DNA of 64,000 bases from Saccharothrix longispora (GCF_030852425.1 NZ_NSDM01000008.1:186001-250000); one strand, 5' to 3'; positions 32,072 through 41,768 are shown, counted from the stretch's first letter. Notes: generated from the letters alone by a model not told the origin. Translations and numbers: made by a program.

Positions 32072-34249
32072 ATGACGACCTTCGACGAGAAGCTGGTGTC
32101 GGTGCTCGGCAAGAAGAGCGCCGACGCGCTGGAGTCCGGCCTGGGCCTGCGCACGGTCGGCGACCTGCTGCGCCACTACCCGCGCCGCTACGACGAGCGC
32201 GGCAAGCTCACCGAGATCGCCGGGCTGGAGCTGGGCGAGCACGTCACCGTGCAGGCGCGGGTCAAGAGCGCGCGGCAGCGGCGGATGAAGTCGCGCAGCG
32301 GCGAGCTGCTGGAGGCCGTCATCACCGACGGCACCAGCGACCTGCACCTGGTGTTCTTCGGGCGCGGCTCGCGCAAGGTCGAGCGGGAGCTGCTGCCCAA
32401 CCGCGAGGCCATGTTCGCGGGCAAGGTCGGTCTGTTCAACGGCAAGCTCCAGCTCGCGCACCCCGACTACCAGGTCCTCGACGGGTTCGACGGCGACGCG
32501 GCGAAGTTCGCGGGCGCGTTCATCCCGGTCTACCCGGCGGCGCAGGGCATCCAGTCGTGGAACGTCTCCAACTGCGTGGAGCAGGTCCTCGCGCTGTGGG
32601 ACGGCGTGACCGAGGACCCGCTGCCCGAGGACCTGCGCCGGGCCCGCGACCTCGTGCCGCTGGAGAAGGCCCTGCGCGACATCCACCGCCCCGATGGCTG
32701 GGCCGCCATCACCGTGGCCCAGCAGCGCCTCAAGTGGGACGAGGCGATGGCCGTCCAGCTCACCCTGGCCCAGCGCCGCCGGTCCTCGACCGCCCGGCCG
32801 GCCCCCGCGTGCCCGCCCCGCGACGGCCTGGTGCGCGACGCCTTCGACGCCCGCCTGCCGTTCGAGCTGACGGCAGGTCAGCGCGAGGTCGGCGAGCAGA
32901 TCGCGGCCGACCTGGCGCGCGACGTGCCGATGAACCGGCTGCTCCAGGGGGAGGTCGGCAGCGGCAAGACGATGGTCGCCCTGCGGGCGATGCTCCAGGT
33001 CGTCGACGCCCGGCGGCAGGCCGCGATGCTGGCGCCCACCGAGGTGCTGGCCGCGCAGCACGCGCGGTCGCTGCGGGAGCAGCTGGGGGACCTCGCGCGG
33101 GCCGGTGAGCTGGGGGGAGCGGAGCACGCGACGCGCGTCACCCTGCTGACCGGGTCGATGGGGGCGGCGGCGCGGAAGAAGGCGATGCTGGAGATCGTGA
33201 CCGGTGAGGCCGGGATCGTGGTCGGCACGCACGCGCTGATCCAGGACGAGGTCGAGTTCCACGACCTGGGGCTGGTCGTCGTGGACGAGCAGCACCGGTT
33301 CGGCGTGGAGCAGCGGGCCGCGCTGAGCGGGCGGGCGGGCGGGTCCGCGCCGCACGTGCTGGTGATGACGGCGACGCCGATCCCGCGCACGGTGGCCATG
33401 ACGGTCTACGGCGACCTGGAGGTGTCCGCGCTGCGCGAGCTCCCGCGCGGTCGGTCGCCGATCTCGACGTCCGTGGTGCCGATCGCGGAGAAGCCGCAGT
33501 GGCTCGACCGGGCGTGGCAGCGCATCCACGAGGAGGTGCGCAAGGGGCACCAGGTGTACGTGGTGTGCCCGCGCATCGGCGACGGGGAGAACGAGGACGG
33601 CGAGGCGCCGCCGAAGGAGGACGGCTCGGAGCGCCGCCCGCCGCTGGCGGTGGTGGACGTGGCGAACCGGTTGGCCGCCGGGCCGCTGCGGGGGTTGCGG
33701 GTCGACATCCTGCACGGTCGGATGGCGCCGGACGACAAGGACGCCGTGATGCGGGCGTTCGCCGCCAACGAGGTGCAGGTGCTCGTGGCGACGACGGTGG
33801 TCGAGGTGGGCGTGAACGTGCCCAACGCCACCGTCATGGTGGTCATGGACGCCGACCGGTTCGGGGTGAGCCAGCTGCACCAGCTGCGCGGGCGCGTCGG
33901 CCGGGGCAGCGCGCCGGGGCTGTGCCTGCTGGTGACCGAGATGCCCGGCGGCACGTCGACCATGGAGCGGCTGCGGGCCGTCGAGTCCACGCTGGACGGC
34001 TTCGAGCTGGCGCAGCTGGACCTGGAGCTGCGTCGGGAGGGCGACGTCCTGGGCGCGGCCCAGTCGGGCACGCGATCGGGGTTGAAGATGCTGTCGCTGC
34101 TGCGCGACGAGGACGTGATCGCCGACGCGCGGGTGGTGGCGCAGGAGGTCGTGGAGGCCGACCCGGACCTGGCGGACCACCCGGGGCTGGCCGGGTTGGT
34201 GGCGGGCCTGCTGGACGAGGAGCGCGCCGAGTACCTGGAGAAGGCCTGA
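32072..34249 (+). CDS. recG: ATP-dependent DNA helicase RecG
   Basis: Branch-migrating helicase that remodels stalled forks and Holliday junctions. The 725-residue product has an N-terminal OB 'wedge' region, Walker A 'LLQGEVGSGKTMVALRAML', the DEAH-type 'VVVDEQHRFGVEQRAAL' (DEQH), motif III 'VMTATPIPRT' and the RecG-specific 'QLHQLRGRVGRG'. ATG 32072 gives MTTFDEKL; TTG 32057 is possible but lies in the duplicated sequence. No good Shine-Dalgarno; probably co-transcribed with the DAK2 gene. Confidence 0.96.
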   Translation: MTTFDEKLVSVLGKKSADALESGLGLRTVGDLLRHYPRRYDERGKLTEIAGLELGEHVTVQARVKSARQRRMKSRSGELLEAVITDGTSDLHLVFFGRGSRKVERELLPNREAMFAGKVGLFNGKLQLAHPDYQVLDGFDGDAAKFAGAFIPVYPAAQGIQSWNVSNCVEQVLALWDGVTEDPLPEDLRRARDLVPLEKALRDIHRPDGWAAITVAQQRLKWDEAMAVQLTLAQRRRSSTARPAPACPPRDGLVRDAFDARLPFELTAGQREVGEQIAADLARDVPMNRLLQGEVGSGKTMVALRAMLQVVDARRQAAMLAPTEVLAAQHARSLREQLGDLARAGELGGAEHATRVTLLTGSMGAAARKKAMLEIVTGEAGIVVGTHALIQDEVEFHDLGLVVVDEQHRFGVEQRAALSGRAGGSAPHVLVMTATPIPRTVAMTVYGDLEVSALRELPRGRSPISTSVVPIAEKPQWLDRAWQRIHEEVRKGHQVYVVCPRIGDGENEDGEAPPKEDGSERRPPLAVVDVANRLAAGPLRGLRVDILHGRMAPDDKDAVMRAFAANEVQVLVATTVVEVGVNVPNATVMVVMDADRFGVSQLHQLRGRVGRGSAPGLCLLVTEMPGGTSTMERLRAVESTLDGFELAQLDLELRREGDVLGAAQSGTRSGLKMLSLLRDEDVIADARVVAQEVVEADPDLADHPGLAGLVAGLLDEERAEYLEKA

Positions 34250-34262
34250 GCGCCGGTCCGGT

Positions 34263-34268
34263 TAGGGT
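34263..34268 (+). promoter_or_regulatory. -10 box TAGGGT of the lipoprotein gene
   Basis: TAGGGT is 5 nt upstream of GTG 34274; no Shine-Dalgarno. Confidence 0.5.
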
Positions 34269-34273
34269 GGATC

Positions 34274-35083
34274 GTGCGCCGTTTCCCGTTCGTCCTGATC
34301 CCGTTGGCGCTGGTCGCCTGCTCGTCCGGTCCGGGTGGCGACCCGGCCCCGTCGAGCGCGCCGCCCCGGAGTGACCTGGCGGTGCTCGCCGAGCGCATCG
34401 AGCAGCGCCGCGCCGAGCTGTCCACCGCCACGTTCCACACCGAGGGCTTCGCCTCCGACGGGCAGGCCACCGAGGTCCGCAGCGTGGTCGACGGGTCGGT
34501 CCGGCACTCGCCCGGCGGGGTGAGCGCGTCGATGGTGATGGACGTCGCGACCGGCGGTCGGCCCGCGAACAGGACGTCGCTCGTGGTCGTGCCCGCCGGG
34601 ACGTACGTGCAGGTCGCGGGCGCGCCCATGCCCGAGGGCAAGAAGTGGGGCTACTACACGGCGGAGAACAGCGGCTCGCTGGACGCGCTGATGCGCGGGT
34701 TCGGACCGAGCGCCACGGTGGGCGCCGAGCTGGACTACGTGGAACCCCGGGCCGCGCTGGTCGTCGGCACGGCGTCCGAGCAGCTCGACGGCGTGCCGGT
34801 GACCCGCCACGACCTGGTCGTCGACCCGCTCACGATGGCGAAGGTCGTGGAGGACCGGGACATCCAGCTCCAGCACACCCAGCTCGCCGAGTACGGCGTG
34901 GCCATCGCCGCCTCGGTGTGGGTGGACGGCACCGGCGCGCCGCTGAAGGCCGAGTACCGCTTCGAGCTGGACGGCGAGGTGGTCAAGCGGTCCACCACCC
35001 GGTTCCGCGACTGGGGCGGGCCGGTGGACATCGCGGTGCCCGACCAGGCCGAGGTCGTGCCCGCCGACCGGCTGCCGGGGTAG
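34274..35083 (+). CDS. Secreted lipoprotein, LppX/LprG-like fold
   Basis: A 269-residue protein with a lipoprotein signal peptide and lipobox LALVAC (Cys16). The mature part, with 'TATFHTEGFASDGQATEV', 'GTYVQVAG' and the closing 'FRDWGGPVDIAVPDQAEVV', resembles the half-barrel LppX_LprAFG family that carries lipids or lipoglycans across the periplasm of actinobacteria. The 'FRDWG.PVDI..P' end is characteristic. It has its own leaderless promoter after recG. The cargo is unknown. Confidence 0.8.
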   Translation: MRRFPFVLIPLALVACSSGPGGDPAPSSAPPRSDLAVLAERIEQRRAELSTATFHTEGFASDGQATEVRSVVDGSVRHSPGGVSASMVMDVATGGRPANRTSLVVVPAGTYVQVAGAPMPEGKKWGYYTAENSGSLDALMRGFGPSATVGAELDYVEPRAALVVGTASEQLDGVPVTRHDLVVDPLTMAKVVEDRDIQLQHTQLAEYGVAIAASVWVDGTGAPLKAEYRFELDGEVVKRSTTRFRDWGGPVDIAVPDQAEVVPADRLPG

Positions 35084-35104
35084 CCGGCAGCCGGTCGGCC
35101 CGGG

Positions 35105-36367
35105 TCACCTGCCCCTGCGGGGCGCCGCCTTCGGCACCGGGAGCTGGGTCGTGGGCTGCTCGGACGGGTCGACCTCGGGCTCGGCGGCCTTCGACGCCAC
35201 CTTCACCTTCGGTGCGGAGGCCTCGGTCCCGGCGACCTTGGACTCGGCGACCTTGGACTCGGCCGGCTCGGTCTCGGCTGCCGCGGCCCTCTCGGCCTCG
35301 TCGTCCGCCAGGGCCTCGACGTCCAGCGGCGAGAGGCTGGCCATCGCCCGGGTGATCGCCTCCTGCGCCGCGCCGAACTGCTCGGTCACCGCCCGGTGCA
35401 CGCTGTGCAGCTCGGCGAGCTTGCGGTCGGCGGCGGTGACGCGGCGGTCGGCGTGGGCGTCCGCCTCGGTGATCGTCTTCTCGGCGCGGGCGTTGGCGTC
35501 GGCGATGGCCTTCTCGGCCTTGGCCAGGGCCTCGGACTCCAGCTCGGCGATCTGCCTCGCCGACTCGGCGCGCAGCTCGGCGGTGTCCGCGCGGGCCGCT
35601 TCGAGCAGCTTCGCGGCCTCGGCCTTCGCCTCGACGACGTGCACCTCGTGCTCCTCGCGGAGCGTGGTGCGCAGCTCGTCGTACTCCTTGTCGAGCTCGT
35701 CGTGGTGACCCTTGTACTTCTGCTCCAGCTCGGTGCGCTTGGCCGCCAGCTCCGCGGTCCGGCCCTCGAAGTCGGCGGTCAGCCGCTCGCGCTCCGACGT
35801 CGCCTCGGCCACCAGCGCCTCGTGCTCACGGGTGAGCTTGGCGCGCAGCTCCTCCAGCGACTTCTCCAGCTCGGCGCGGCGCTCCTCGTACTGGCGCTCC
35901 AGCTCGGCGGTCCGCTGCTGGTGGGCCGCCTCCAACTGGCGGCGGCGCTCCTCCAGGTCGGTCATCGCCCGCTGGTGCGCCGCCCGGCCCTCGGCGGCGG
36001 CGCGCTCGGCCTCGGCGCGCGTCGCGTTGGCCTGGTCGAGCGCGGCCTTGCGGATGTCGGCGATCTCCTCCTCGGCGAGCGTCATCATCACGCGGACGCG
36101 CTCGGTGACGTTGGAGGCGTTGACCGGGCTGTTGGCGAGGTTGCTCAGCTGGCCCTTGACCTTGTCCAGCTCGGCGCGGGTCGAGCCGAGCAGCTTGGAC
36201 AGCTCCGCGACCTGGGTGGAGGCCGCCTCACGCGCTCTGTTGGAGTTCTTCAGGTCGTACTCGAGACGCGTCACGCGCTCGTTCACCTGACGCTGGTTGT
36301 ACCCGCGCAGAACGACGTCGAAATGGGTGCGGGCAGCAGGCTGCCCAGTCCCTTCAGCCCCGGCCAT
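35105..36367 (-). CDS. DivIVA-domain long coiled-coil protein (Scy/FilP-like)
   Basis: A 420-residue protein. Residues 13-45 ('HFDVVLRGYNQRQVNERVTR') resemble the DivIVA N-terminal module. About residues 40-330 are an uninterrupted Glu/Arg/Ala-rich coiled coil with heptads ('RAELEKSLEELRAKLTREHE'). A low-complexity acidic/Lys tail ends in APRRGR and contains a short 'AESKVAESKVAGTE' repeat. Such proteins organise polar growth and the cytoskeleton in actinomycetes. The ATG 36367 is 7 nt from a TAGGGT box on the minus strand. Divergent from pyc. Confidence 0.78.
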   Translation of the reverse strand: MAGAEGTGQPAARTHFDVVLRGYNQRQVNERVTRLEYDLKNSNRAREAASTQVAELSKLLGSTRAELDKVKGQLSNLANSPVNASNVTERVRVMMTLAEEEIADIRKAALDQANATRAEAERAAAEGRAAHQRAMTDLEERRRQLEAAHQQRTAELERQYEERRAELEKSLEELRAKLTREHEALVAEATSERERLTADFEGRTAELAAKRTELEQKYKGHHDELDKEYDELRTTLREEHEVHVVEAKAEAAKLLEAARADTAELRAESARQIAELESEALAKAEKAIADANARAEKTITEADAHADRRVTAADRKLAELHSVHRAVTEQFGAAQEAITRAMASLSPLDVEALADDEAERAAAAETEPAESKVAESKVAGTEASAPKVKVASKAAEPEVDPSEQPTTQLPVPKAAPRRGR

Positions 36368-36374
36368 GACCTCA

Positions 36375-36380
36375 ACCCTA
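36375..36380 (-). promoter_or_regulatory. -10 box TAGGGT of the DivIVA-like gene
   Basis: TAGGGT on the minus strand, 7 nt upstream of ATG 36367. The 333-nt divergent gap 36368-36700 also holds a 7+7 inverted repeat (GTCGAAC at 36477, GTTCGAC at 36488) and, near pyc, two direct copies of TGCCTTGAT-Y-CAC (36646 and 36662) after a TAGCGT box at 36641. I see no gene there. Confidence 0.55.
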
Positions 36381-36476
36381 CCGAGAAGTCGCTGACCGCA
36401 GTCACCCGATGCAGCGAACGCACCGTAACGGGTCGGTCATCCTGCGTGCGTGGTGAACGGAGCGTGACGGCCGTGC

Positions 36477-36494
36477 GTCGAACGCGTGTTCGAC
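36477..36494. repeat. Inverted repeat GTCGAAC-N4-GTTCGAC in the pyc divergent region
   Basis: A perfect 7+7 palindrome, midway between the two divergent genes; operator-like, no regulator nearby. Confidence 0.4.
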
Positions 36495-36640
36495 GGAACG
36501 AGGAGCTGCGCCGGAGGGCGCCGCAGGGGAGAATCCGGGGGCATGGTCCCAGGTCGCGGCCACCCTTGACCGGATGAGTGACCGATCACGATGACGTCCG
36601 TCACGTGGGATGGAACTCCCGAAGGGCGGGAAGCGCGCGG

Positions 36641-36674
36641 TAGCGTGCCTTGATTCACCCCTGCCTTGATCCAC
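36641..36674 (+). promoter_or_regulatory. Promoter region of pyc with direct repeat
   Basis: TAGCGT (36641-36646) is a candidate -10. TGCCTTGATTCAC (36646-36658) and TGCCTTGATCCAC (36662-36674) are direct repeats 16 nt apart, downstream of it and before the Shine-Dalgarno GGGAGGGAA. Confidence 0.35.
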
Positions 36675-36700
36675 GTCGAGCAACCGGGAGGGAACGCCGC

Positions 36701-39700
36701 ATGTTCCGCAAGGTTCTTGTCGCCAACCGCGGCGAGATCGCGATCCGCGCCTTTCGCGCCGCCTACGAACTGGGCGCGGGCACGGTCGCGGTCTTCCCCC
36801 ACGAGGACCGCAACTCCCTGCACCGGCTGAAGGCCGACGAGTCCTACGAGATCGGTGAGCCGGGCCACCCCGTCCGCGCCTACCTGTCCGTGGACGAGGT
36901 CATCAGGGCGGCGCGCAAGGCCGGCGCCGACGCCGTCTACCCCGGCTACGGCTTCCTCTCCGAGAACCCCGAGCTGGCCAAGGCGTGCGCCGCGGCGGGC
37001 ATCACGTTCGTCGGCCCGCCCGCCGACGTGCTGGAGCTGACCGGCAACAAGGCCCGCGCGATCGCCGCGGCCCGCGAGGCCGGCCTGCCCGTGCTGAAGT
37101 CCAGCGCGCCGTCCAGCGACATCGACGAGCTGCTGGCCGCCGCCGAGGGCATCGACTTCCCGGTCTTCGTGAAGGCGGTCGCCGGCGGTGGTGGTCGCGG
37201 CATGCGGCGGGTGGAGGACGAGGGCGCGCTGCGCGAGTCCCTGGAGGCGGCGTCCCGCGAGGCCGAGTCGGCCTTCGGCGACCCGACGGTGTTCCTGGAG
37301 CAGGCCGTGGTCGAGCCGCGGCACATCGAGGTGCAGATCCTCGCCGACGGCGAGGGCAACGTGATGCACCTGTTCGAGCGCGACTGCTCGGTGCAGCGCC
37401 GCCACCAGAAGGTCATCGAGATCGCCCCCGCGCCGAACCTGGCCCCGGAGCTGCGGCAGCGCATCTGCGACGACGCGGTGAAGTTCGCGCGGCACATCGG
37501 CTACCGCAACGCGGGCACGGTCGAGTTCCTGCTCGACCCGCACGGCAACTACGTCTTCATCGAGATGAACCCCCGCATCCAGGTCGAGCACACGGTGACC
37601 GAGGAGGTCACCGACGTCGACCTCGTGCAGTCGCAGATGCGGATCGCGAGCGGCGAGTCCCTGGAGGACCTGGGGCTCAGCCAGGAGACCGTGCAGCTGC
37701 GCGGCGCGGCCCTCCAGTGCCGCATCACCACCGAGGACCCGGCCAACGGGTTCCGCCCCGACACGGGCATGATCAGCGCCTACCGCTCGCCGGGCGGCTC
37801 GGGCATCCGCCTCGACGGCGGCACGACCGGCGCCGGCACGGCCATCGGCGCGCACTTCGACTCGATGCTGGTCAAGCTCACCTGCCGCGGGCGCACGTTC
37901 TCCGCCGCCGTGGCGCGGGCCCGCCGCGCGGTCGCCGAGTTCCGCATCCGAGGCGTGTCCACGAACATCCCGTTCCTCCAGGCGGTGCTGGACGACCCGG
38001 ACTTCTACGAGGGCCGCGTCACCACCTCGTTCATCGAGAAGCGCCCCCGGCTGCTCACCGCGCGCGTCCCGGCCGACCGCGGCACGCGCCTGCTGACCTA
38101 CCTGGCCGACGTGACGGTGAACAAGCCGAACGGCCCGCGCCCGCCCGCCGTGGACCCGCGCGTGAAGCTGCCGGCCGCGGACCTCGCCGCGGAACCGCCC
38201 GCCGGGTCGAAGCAGAAGCTGGTGGAGCTGGGCCCGGAGGGCTTCGCCCGCTGGATGCGGGAGTCGAAGGCGCTCGGCGTCACCGACACCACGTTCCGCG
38301 ACGCGCACCAGTCGCTGCTGGCCACCCGCGTGCGCACCAAGGACCTGCTGGCCGTCGCGCCGCACGTCGCGCGGATGGCGCCGCAGCTGCTGTCCCTGGA
38401 GGCGTGGGGCGGCGCGACGTACGACGTGGCGCTGCGGTTCCTCGCCGAGGACCCGTGGGAGCGGTTGGCGGCGCTGCGGGAGGCGGTGCCCAACATCACC
38501 CTCCAGATGCTGCTGCGCGGCCGCAACACGGTGGGCTACACGCCCTACCCCGAGGCGGTGACCAGCGCTTTCGTCGAGGAGGCCACGAAGACCGGCATCG
38601 ACGTCTTCCGCATCTTCGACGCCCTCAACGACGTCGAGCAGATGCGCCCGGCCATCGAGGCGGTCCGGGAGACCGGCACGGCGGTCGCCGAGGTCGCCCT
38701 CTGCTACACCTCGGACCTGTCCGACCCGGCGGAGCGGCTCTACACGCTCGACTACTACCTCGAGCTCGCCGAGCAGATCGTGGGCGCGGGCGCGCACGTG
38801 CTCGCGGTGAAGGACATGGCGGGCCTGCTGCGCCCGCCGGCCGCCGCGCGCCTGATCACGGCGCTGCGCAAGGAGTTCGACCTGCCCGTGCACCTGCACA
38901 CCCACGACACGGCGGGCGGCCAGCTGGCCACCTACCTGGCGGCGATCCAGTCCGGGGTGGACGCGGTGGACGGCGCCGTCGCCTCGATGGCGGGCACGAC
39001 GTCGCAGCCGCCGCTCTCGGCGATCGTGGCGGCCACCGACTACACCGAGCGCGCCACGGGCCTGGACCTGCGGGCGGTGTGCGACCTGGAGCCGTACTGG
39101 GAGGCGGTGCGCAAGGTCTACGCGCCGTTCGAGTCGGGCATCCCCGGCCCCACGGGCCGCGTCTACACGCACGAGATCCCCGGCGGGCAGCTGTCGAACC
39201 TGCGCACCCAGGCGGTCGCGCTCGGCCTCGGGCAGAAGTTCGAGGAGATCGAGGCGATGTACGCCGCGGCCGACCGGATGCTCGGCCGGCTGGTGAAGGT
39301 GACCCCCTCCTCGAAGGTCGTCGGCGACCTCGCGCTGCACCTGGTGGGCGCGGGCGTGAAGCCGGAGGAGTTCGAGGCCGACCCGGGCAGGTACGACATC
39401 CCGGGCTCGGTGATCGGGTTCCTGCACGGCGAGCTGGGCGACCCGCCCGGCGGCTGGCCGGAGCCGTTCCGCTCCAAGGCCCTCCAGGGCCGCCCGGCGC
39501 CCAAGGGCGTGGCGGACCTGACCGAGGACGACGAGAAGGGCCTGGAGGGCGACCGGCGGGCCACGCTCAACCGGCTGCTGTTCCCGGCGCCCACCAAGGA
39601 GTTCCTGGCGCACCGGGACGCCTACGGCGACACCAGCGTGCTGAGCAGCAAGGACTTCTTCTACGGCCTCAAGCCGGGGGAGGAGTACTCGGTCGACCTG

Positions 39701-40078
39701 GAGCCGGGCGTGCGGCTGCTGATCGGCCTGGAGGCCATCGGCGAGGCCGACGAGCGCGGCGTCCGCACGGTGATGGCGGTGCTCAACGGCCAGTTGCGGC
39801 CCATCCAGGTGCGCGACCGGTCGATCGCCGCCGAGGTCCCGGTGGCCGAGAAGGCCGACCGGGCCAACCCCGACCACGTCGCCGCGCCGTTCGCGGGCGT
39901 CGTCACGCCGAGCGTGGACGAGGACGACCGGGTCGAGGCCGGGCAGACCGTGGCGACCATCGAGGCGATGAAGATGGAGGCCGCGATCACCGCGCCGAGG
40001 GCCGGCCGCGTGAAGCGGCTCGCGGTGCGCGGCGTGCAGCAGGTGGAGGGCGGCGACCTGCTGATCGTCCTGGACTGA
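36701..40078 (+). CDS. pyc: Pyruvate carboxylase Pyc
   Basis: Biotin enzyme that carboxylates pyruvate to oxaloacetate to refill the TCA cycle. The 1125-residue single chain carries a biotin carboxylase domain (1-450: 'KVLVANRGEIAIRAFRAAYE', 'VKAVAGGGGRGMRRVEDE', 'EMNPRIQVEHTVTEE'), a carboxyltransferase TIM barrel (about 510-800: 'DTTFRDAHQSLLATRVRTKD', 'HLHTHDTAGGQLATYL') and a C-terminal biotinyl domain with EAMKME (1088-1093, Lys1091). Full length for the alpha4 type. ATG 36701 follows GGGAGGGAA by 6 nt. A large terminator follows. rsmD and coaD lie nearby as in mycobacteria. Confidence 0.98.
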   Translation: MFRKVLVANRGEIAIRAFRAAYELGAGTVAVFPHEDRNSLHRLKADESYEIGEPGHPVRAYLSVDEVIRAARKAGADAVYPGYGFLSENPELAKACAAAGITFVGPPADVLELTGNKARAIAAAREAGLPVLKSSAPSSDIDELLAAAEGIDFPVFVKAVAGGGGRGMRRVEDEGALRESLEAASREAESAFGDPTVFLEQAVVEPRHIEVQILADGEGNVMHLFERDCSVQRRHQKVIEIAPAPNLAPELRQRICDDAVKFARHIGYRNAGTVEFLLDPHGNYVFIEMNPRIQVEHTVTEEVTDVDLVQSQMRIASGESLEDLGLSQETVQLRGAALQCRITTEDPANGFRPDTGMISAYRSPGGSGIRLDGGTTGAGTAIGAHFDSMLVKLTCRGRTFSAAVARARRAVAEFRIRGVSTNIPFLQAVLDDPDFYEGRVTTSFIEKRPRLLTARVPADRGTRLLTYLADVTVNKPNGPRPPAVDPRVKLPAADLAAEPPAGSKQKLVELGPEGFARWMRESKALGVTDTTFRDAHQSLLATRVRTKDLLAVAPHVARMAPQLLSLEAWGGATYDVALRFLAEDPWERLAALREAVPNITLQMLLRGRNTVGYTPYPEAVTSAFVEEATKTGIDVFRIFDALNDVEQMRPAIEAVRETGTAVAEVALCYTSDLSDPAERLYTLDYYLELAEQIVGAGAHVLAVKDMAGLLRPPAAARLITALRKEFDLPVHLHTHDTAGGQLATYLAAIQSGVDAVDGAVASMAGTTSQPPLSAIVAATDYTERATGLDLRAVCDLEPYWEAVRKVYAPFESGIPGPTGRVYTHEIPGGQLSNLRTQAVALGLGQKFEEIEAMYAAADRMLGRLVKVTPSSKVVGDLALHLVGAGVKPEEFEADPGRYDIPGSVIGFLHGELGDPPGGWPEPFRSKALQGRPAPKGVADLTEDDEKGLEGDRRATLNRLLFPAPTKEFLAHRDAYGDTSVLSSKDFFYGLKPGEEYSVDLEPGVRLLIGLEAIGEADERGVRTVMAVLNGQLRPIQVRDRSIAAEVPVAEKADRANPDHVAAPFAGVVTPSVDEDDRVEAGQTVATIEAMKMEAAITAPRAGRVKRLAVRGVQQVEGGDLLIVLD

Positions 40079-40088
40079 CCGCGGGATC

Positions 40089-40121
40089 GGGGCGGGGGCA
40101 CCGGTGCGGTGCCCCCGCCCC
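40089..40121 (+). terminator. Hairpin terminator after pyc
   Basis: GGGGCGGGGGCACC (40089-40102) pairs with GGTGCCCCCGCCCC (40108-40121), loop of 5, 10 nt after the stop; no T-tract. Confidence 0.75.
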
Positions 40122-40141
40122 GGTGCGTGTAGACCTGCCTG

Positions 40142-40675
40142 ATGCAGAACGGGTACCAGACGGTCGTGGACGTCGAGGCGACCGACGCCGAGGCCGCCGA
40201 CCTCGCCGCCGCGGTGACCGCGTGGCTCGTCGAACGGGGCGTCGTCGTGGCCGGCGTCACCAGCTGCGCCGGTGGTCCCGGTCACGCGCCCGGCCCGGAA
40301 CGGGCCCTCGCCGCGCCCCCGCCGGACGCGGACCAGGCGGTGCCGGCGTGGAACGGCCTCCAGGTCGTCGTCGGCCGCGCCGTCCACTACACCAGGGGTG
40401 ACCAGGGCGTCCTCTGCCCGCACTGCGGCGCGGACGTCGGCCTGGAGCGGGTCGCCGACTCGTTCGACGAGTGGCTGCGCGGCGAACCGGGGGCGCGGCC
40501 GTGCCCGGCGTGCGCCCGGGAACTCGATCCGAACGGGTGGCGTTGGGTACCGCAGTGGGGCTTCGGTGCCGTGGCCTTCACCTTCTGGAACTGGCCACCG
40601 CTGCGCCCCGGGTTCGTCGCCGAGTTGTCGGCCCGGCTCGGGCACCGCACCGTTGTGGTGGCGGACGAGCTGTGA
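40142..40675 (+). CDS. Conserved hypothetical protein with zinc-ribbon Cys pairs
   Basis: A 177-residue cytoplasmic protein not recognised as a named family. Visible features are an acidic N-terminal half ('VVDVEATDAEAADLAAAV'), two Cys pairs about 40 residues apart (CPHC and CPAC) that would bind zinc, and a Trp-rich stretch 'WRWVPQWGFGAVAFTFWNWP'. ATG 40142 lies 6 nt after a weak TAGACC box, with no Shine-Dalgarno. The stop is 13 nt before the metallo-hydrolase start, so these are probably one transcript. Function unknown. Confidence 0.65.
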   Translation: MQNGYQTVVDVEATDAEAADLAAAVTAWLVERGVVVAGVTSCAGGPGHAPGPERALAAPPPDADQAVPAWNGLQVVVGRAVHYTRGDQGVLCPHCGADVGLERVADSFDEWLRGEPGARPCPACARELDPNGWRWVPQWGFGAVAFTFWNWPPLRPGFVAELSARLGHRTVVVADEL

Positions 40676-40688
40676 GGGGGCGGTGGCG

Positions 40689-41768
40689 ATGAAGAAGCTC
40701 GGACTCGCGCTGGGGCTGGTCGCGGGGGCGGTGGCCTGGGCCGCCCGGGACGTCCCGGTCGCGCTGGGCGGCAAGCCCGGCGGCGACCGGGTCCGCGACT
40801 CGCCGCAGTTCCGCGACGGGAAGTTCCGCAACGCCAGGCAGACCCGCACCATGCCGCCCTCCGACGCCGGCGGGACGCTGCGGGAGATGCTCTTCGGCGG
40901 TCAGCGACGCCACCCGGACGGCGAGGTGCCGCTCGTGCCGCCGGTCCCCGGCACGCCGGACGGCCTGCACATCACCTGGTACGGCCACGCCTCCACGCTG
41001 ATCGAGATCGACGGCGCCCGCGTCCTGGTCGACCCGGTGTGGAGCGACCGCTGCTCGCCGTCGCCGGTGGTCGGCCCCAAGCGCCTGCACCCCGTGCCGC
41101 ACCGGCTCGACGAGGTCGGGCGGGTCGACGCGGTCGTCATCTCGCACGACCACTACGACCACCTCGACCTGCCGACCGTGCGGGCGCTGACCGAGGGCCA
41201 GGACGCGGTGTTCGTGGTGCCGCTGGGCATCGGCGCGCACCTGCGCCGCTGGGACGTGCCCGAGCACCGGATCGTCGAGCTGGACTGGGACGAGTCGCAC
41301 GAGGTCGCGGGCATCACGCTGGTCGCCACCGCCGCGCAGCACTTCTCCGGCCGCGGCTTCGAGCGGGACAACACGCTGTGGGCGTCGTGGGTGGTCAAGG
41401 GGCCCGAGCACCGCGTCTACTACAGCGGCGACACGGGCTACTTCGACGGCTACCGGAGGATCGGCGAGGAGCACGGGCCGTTCGACGCGGCCCTGGTGCA
41501 GATCGGCGCGTACGGACCGGGCTGGCCGGACATCCACATGACGCCCGAGGAGGGCGTGGCCGCGCACCGCGACGTGCGCGGTGGGCTGCTGATCCCGGTG
41601 CACTGGGCCACCTTCAACCTGGCCCTGCACGACTGGTCCGAGCCCGTGGACCGCGTGTGGCGCGAGGCCAAGGCCCAGGAGGTCCCGCTCGCCGTGCCGC
41701 GGCCGGGCGAGAGGATCGACGTCTCCCGGCCCCCCGCGGTCGACGGCTGGTGGCAGGCGCTCGCATGA
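40689..41768 (+). CDS. Metallo-beta-lactamase-fold hydrolase (UlaG/NAPE-PLD-like)
   Basis: A 359-residue protein with an N-terminal hydrophobic segment ('LGLALGLVAGAVAWAARD') that may anchor it to the membrane, then the metal-binding motif SHDHYDHLD (HxHxDH), 'AAQHFSGRG', 'YYSGDTGYFDG' and the final 'IPVHWATFNLALHDW'. This set marks the NAPE-PLD/RomA-like branch, often phospholipid or lactone hydrolases. ATG 40689 follows GAGGGGG by 8 nt; GTG 40683 is possible. The stop overlaps the SDR start (ATGA). Confidence 0.88.
   Translation: MKKLGLALGLVAGAVAWAARDVPVALGGKPGGDRVRDSPQFRDGKFRNARQTRTMPPSDAGGTLREMLFGGQRRHPDGEVPLVPPVPGTPDGLHITWYGHASTLIEIDGARVLVDPVWSDRCSPSPVVGPKRLHPVPHRLDEVGRVDAVVISHDHYDHLDLPTVRALTEGQDAVFVVPLGIGAHLRRWDVPEHRIVELDWDESHEVAGITLVATAAQHFSGRGFERDNTLWASWVVKGPEHRVYYSGDTGYFDGYRRIGEEHGPFDAALVQIGAYGPGWPDIHMTPEEGVAAHRDVRGGLLIPVHWATFNLALHDWSEPVDRVWREAKAQEVPLAVPRPGERIDVSRPPAVDGWWQALA

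Noticed and set aside
36437-40852. 1471-codon open frame on the minus strand across pyc
   Set aside because: Arg/Gly/His-rich shadow of pyc caused by high GC third positions; no domain and fully antisense to a certain gene.
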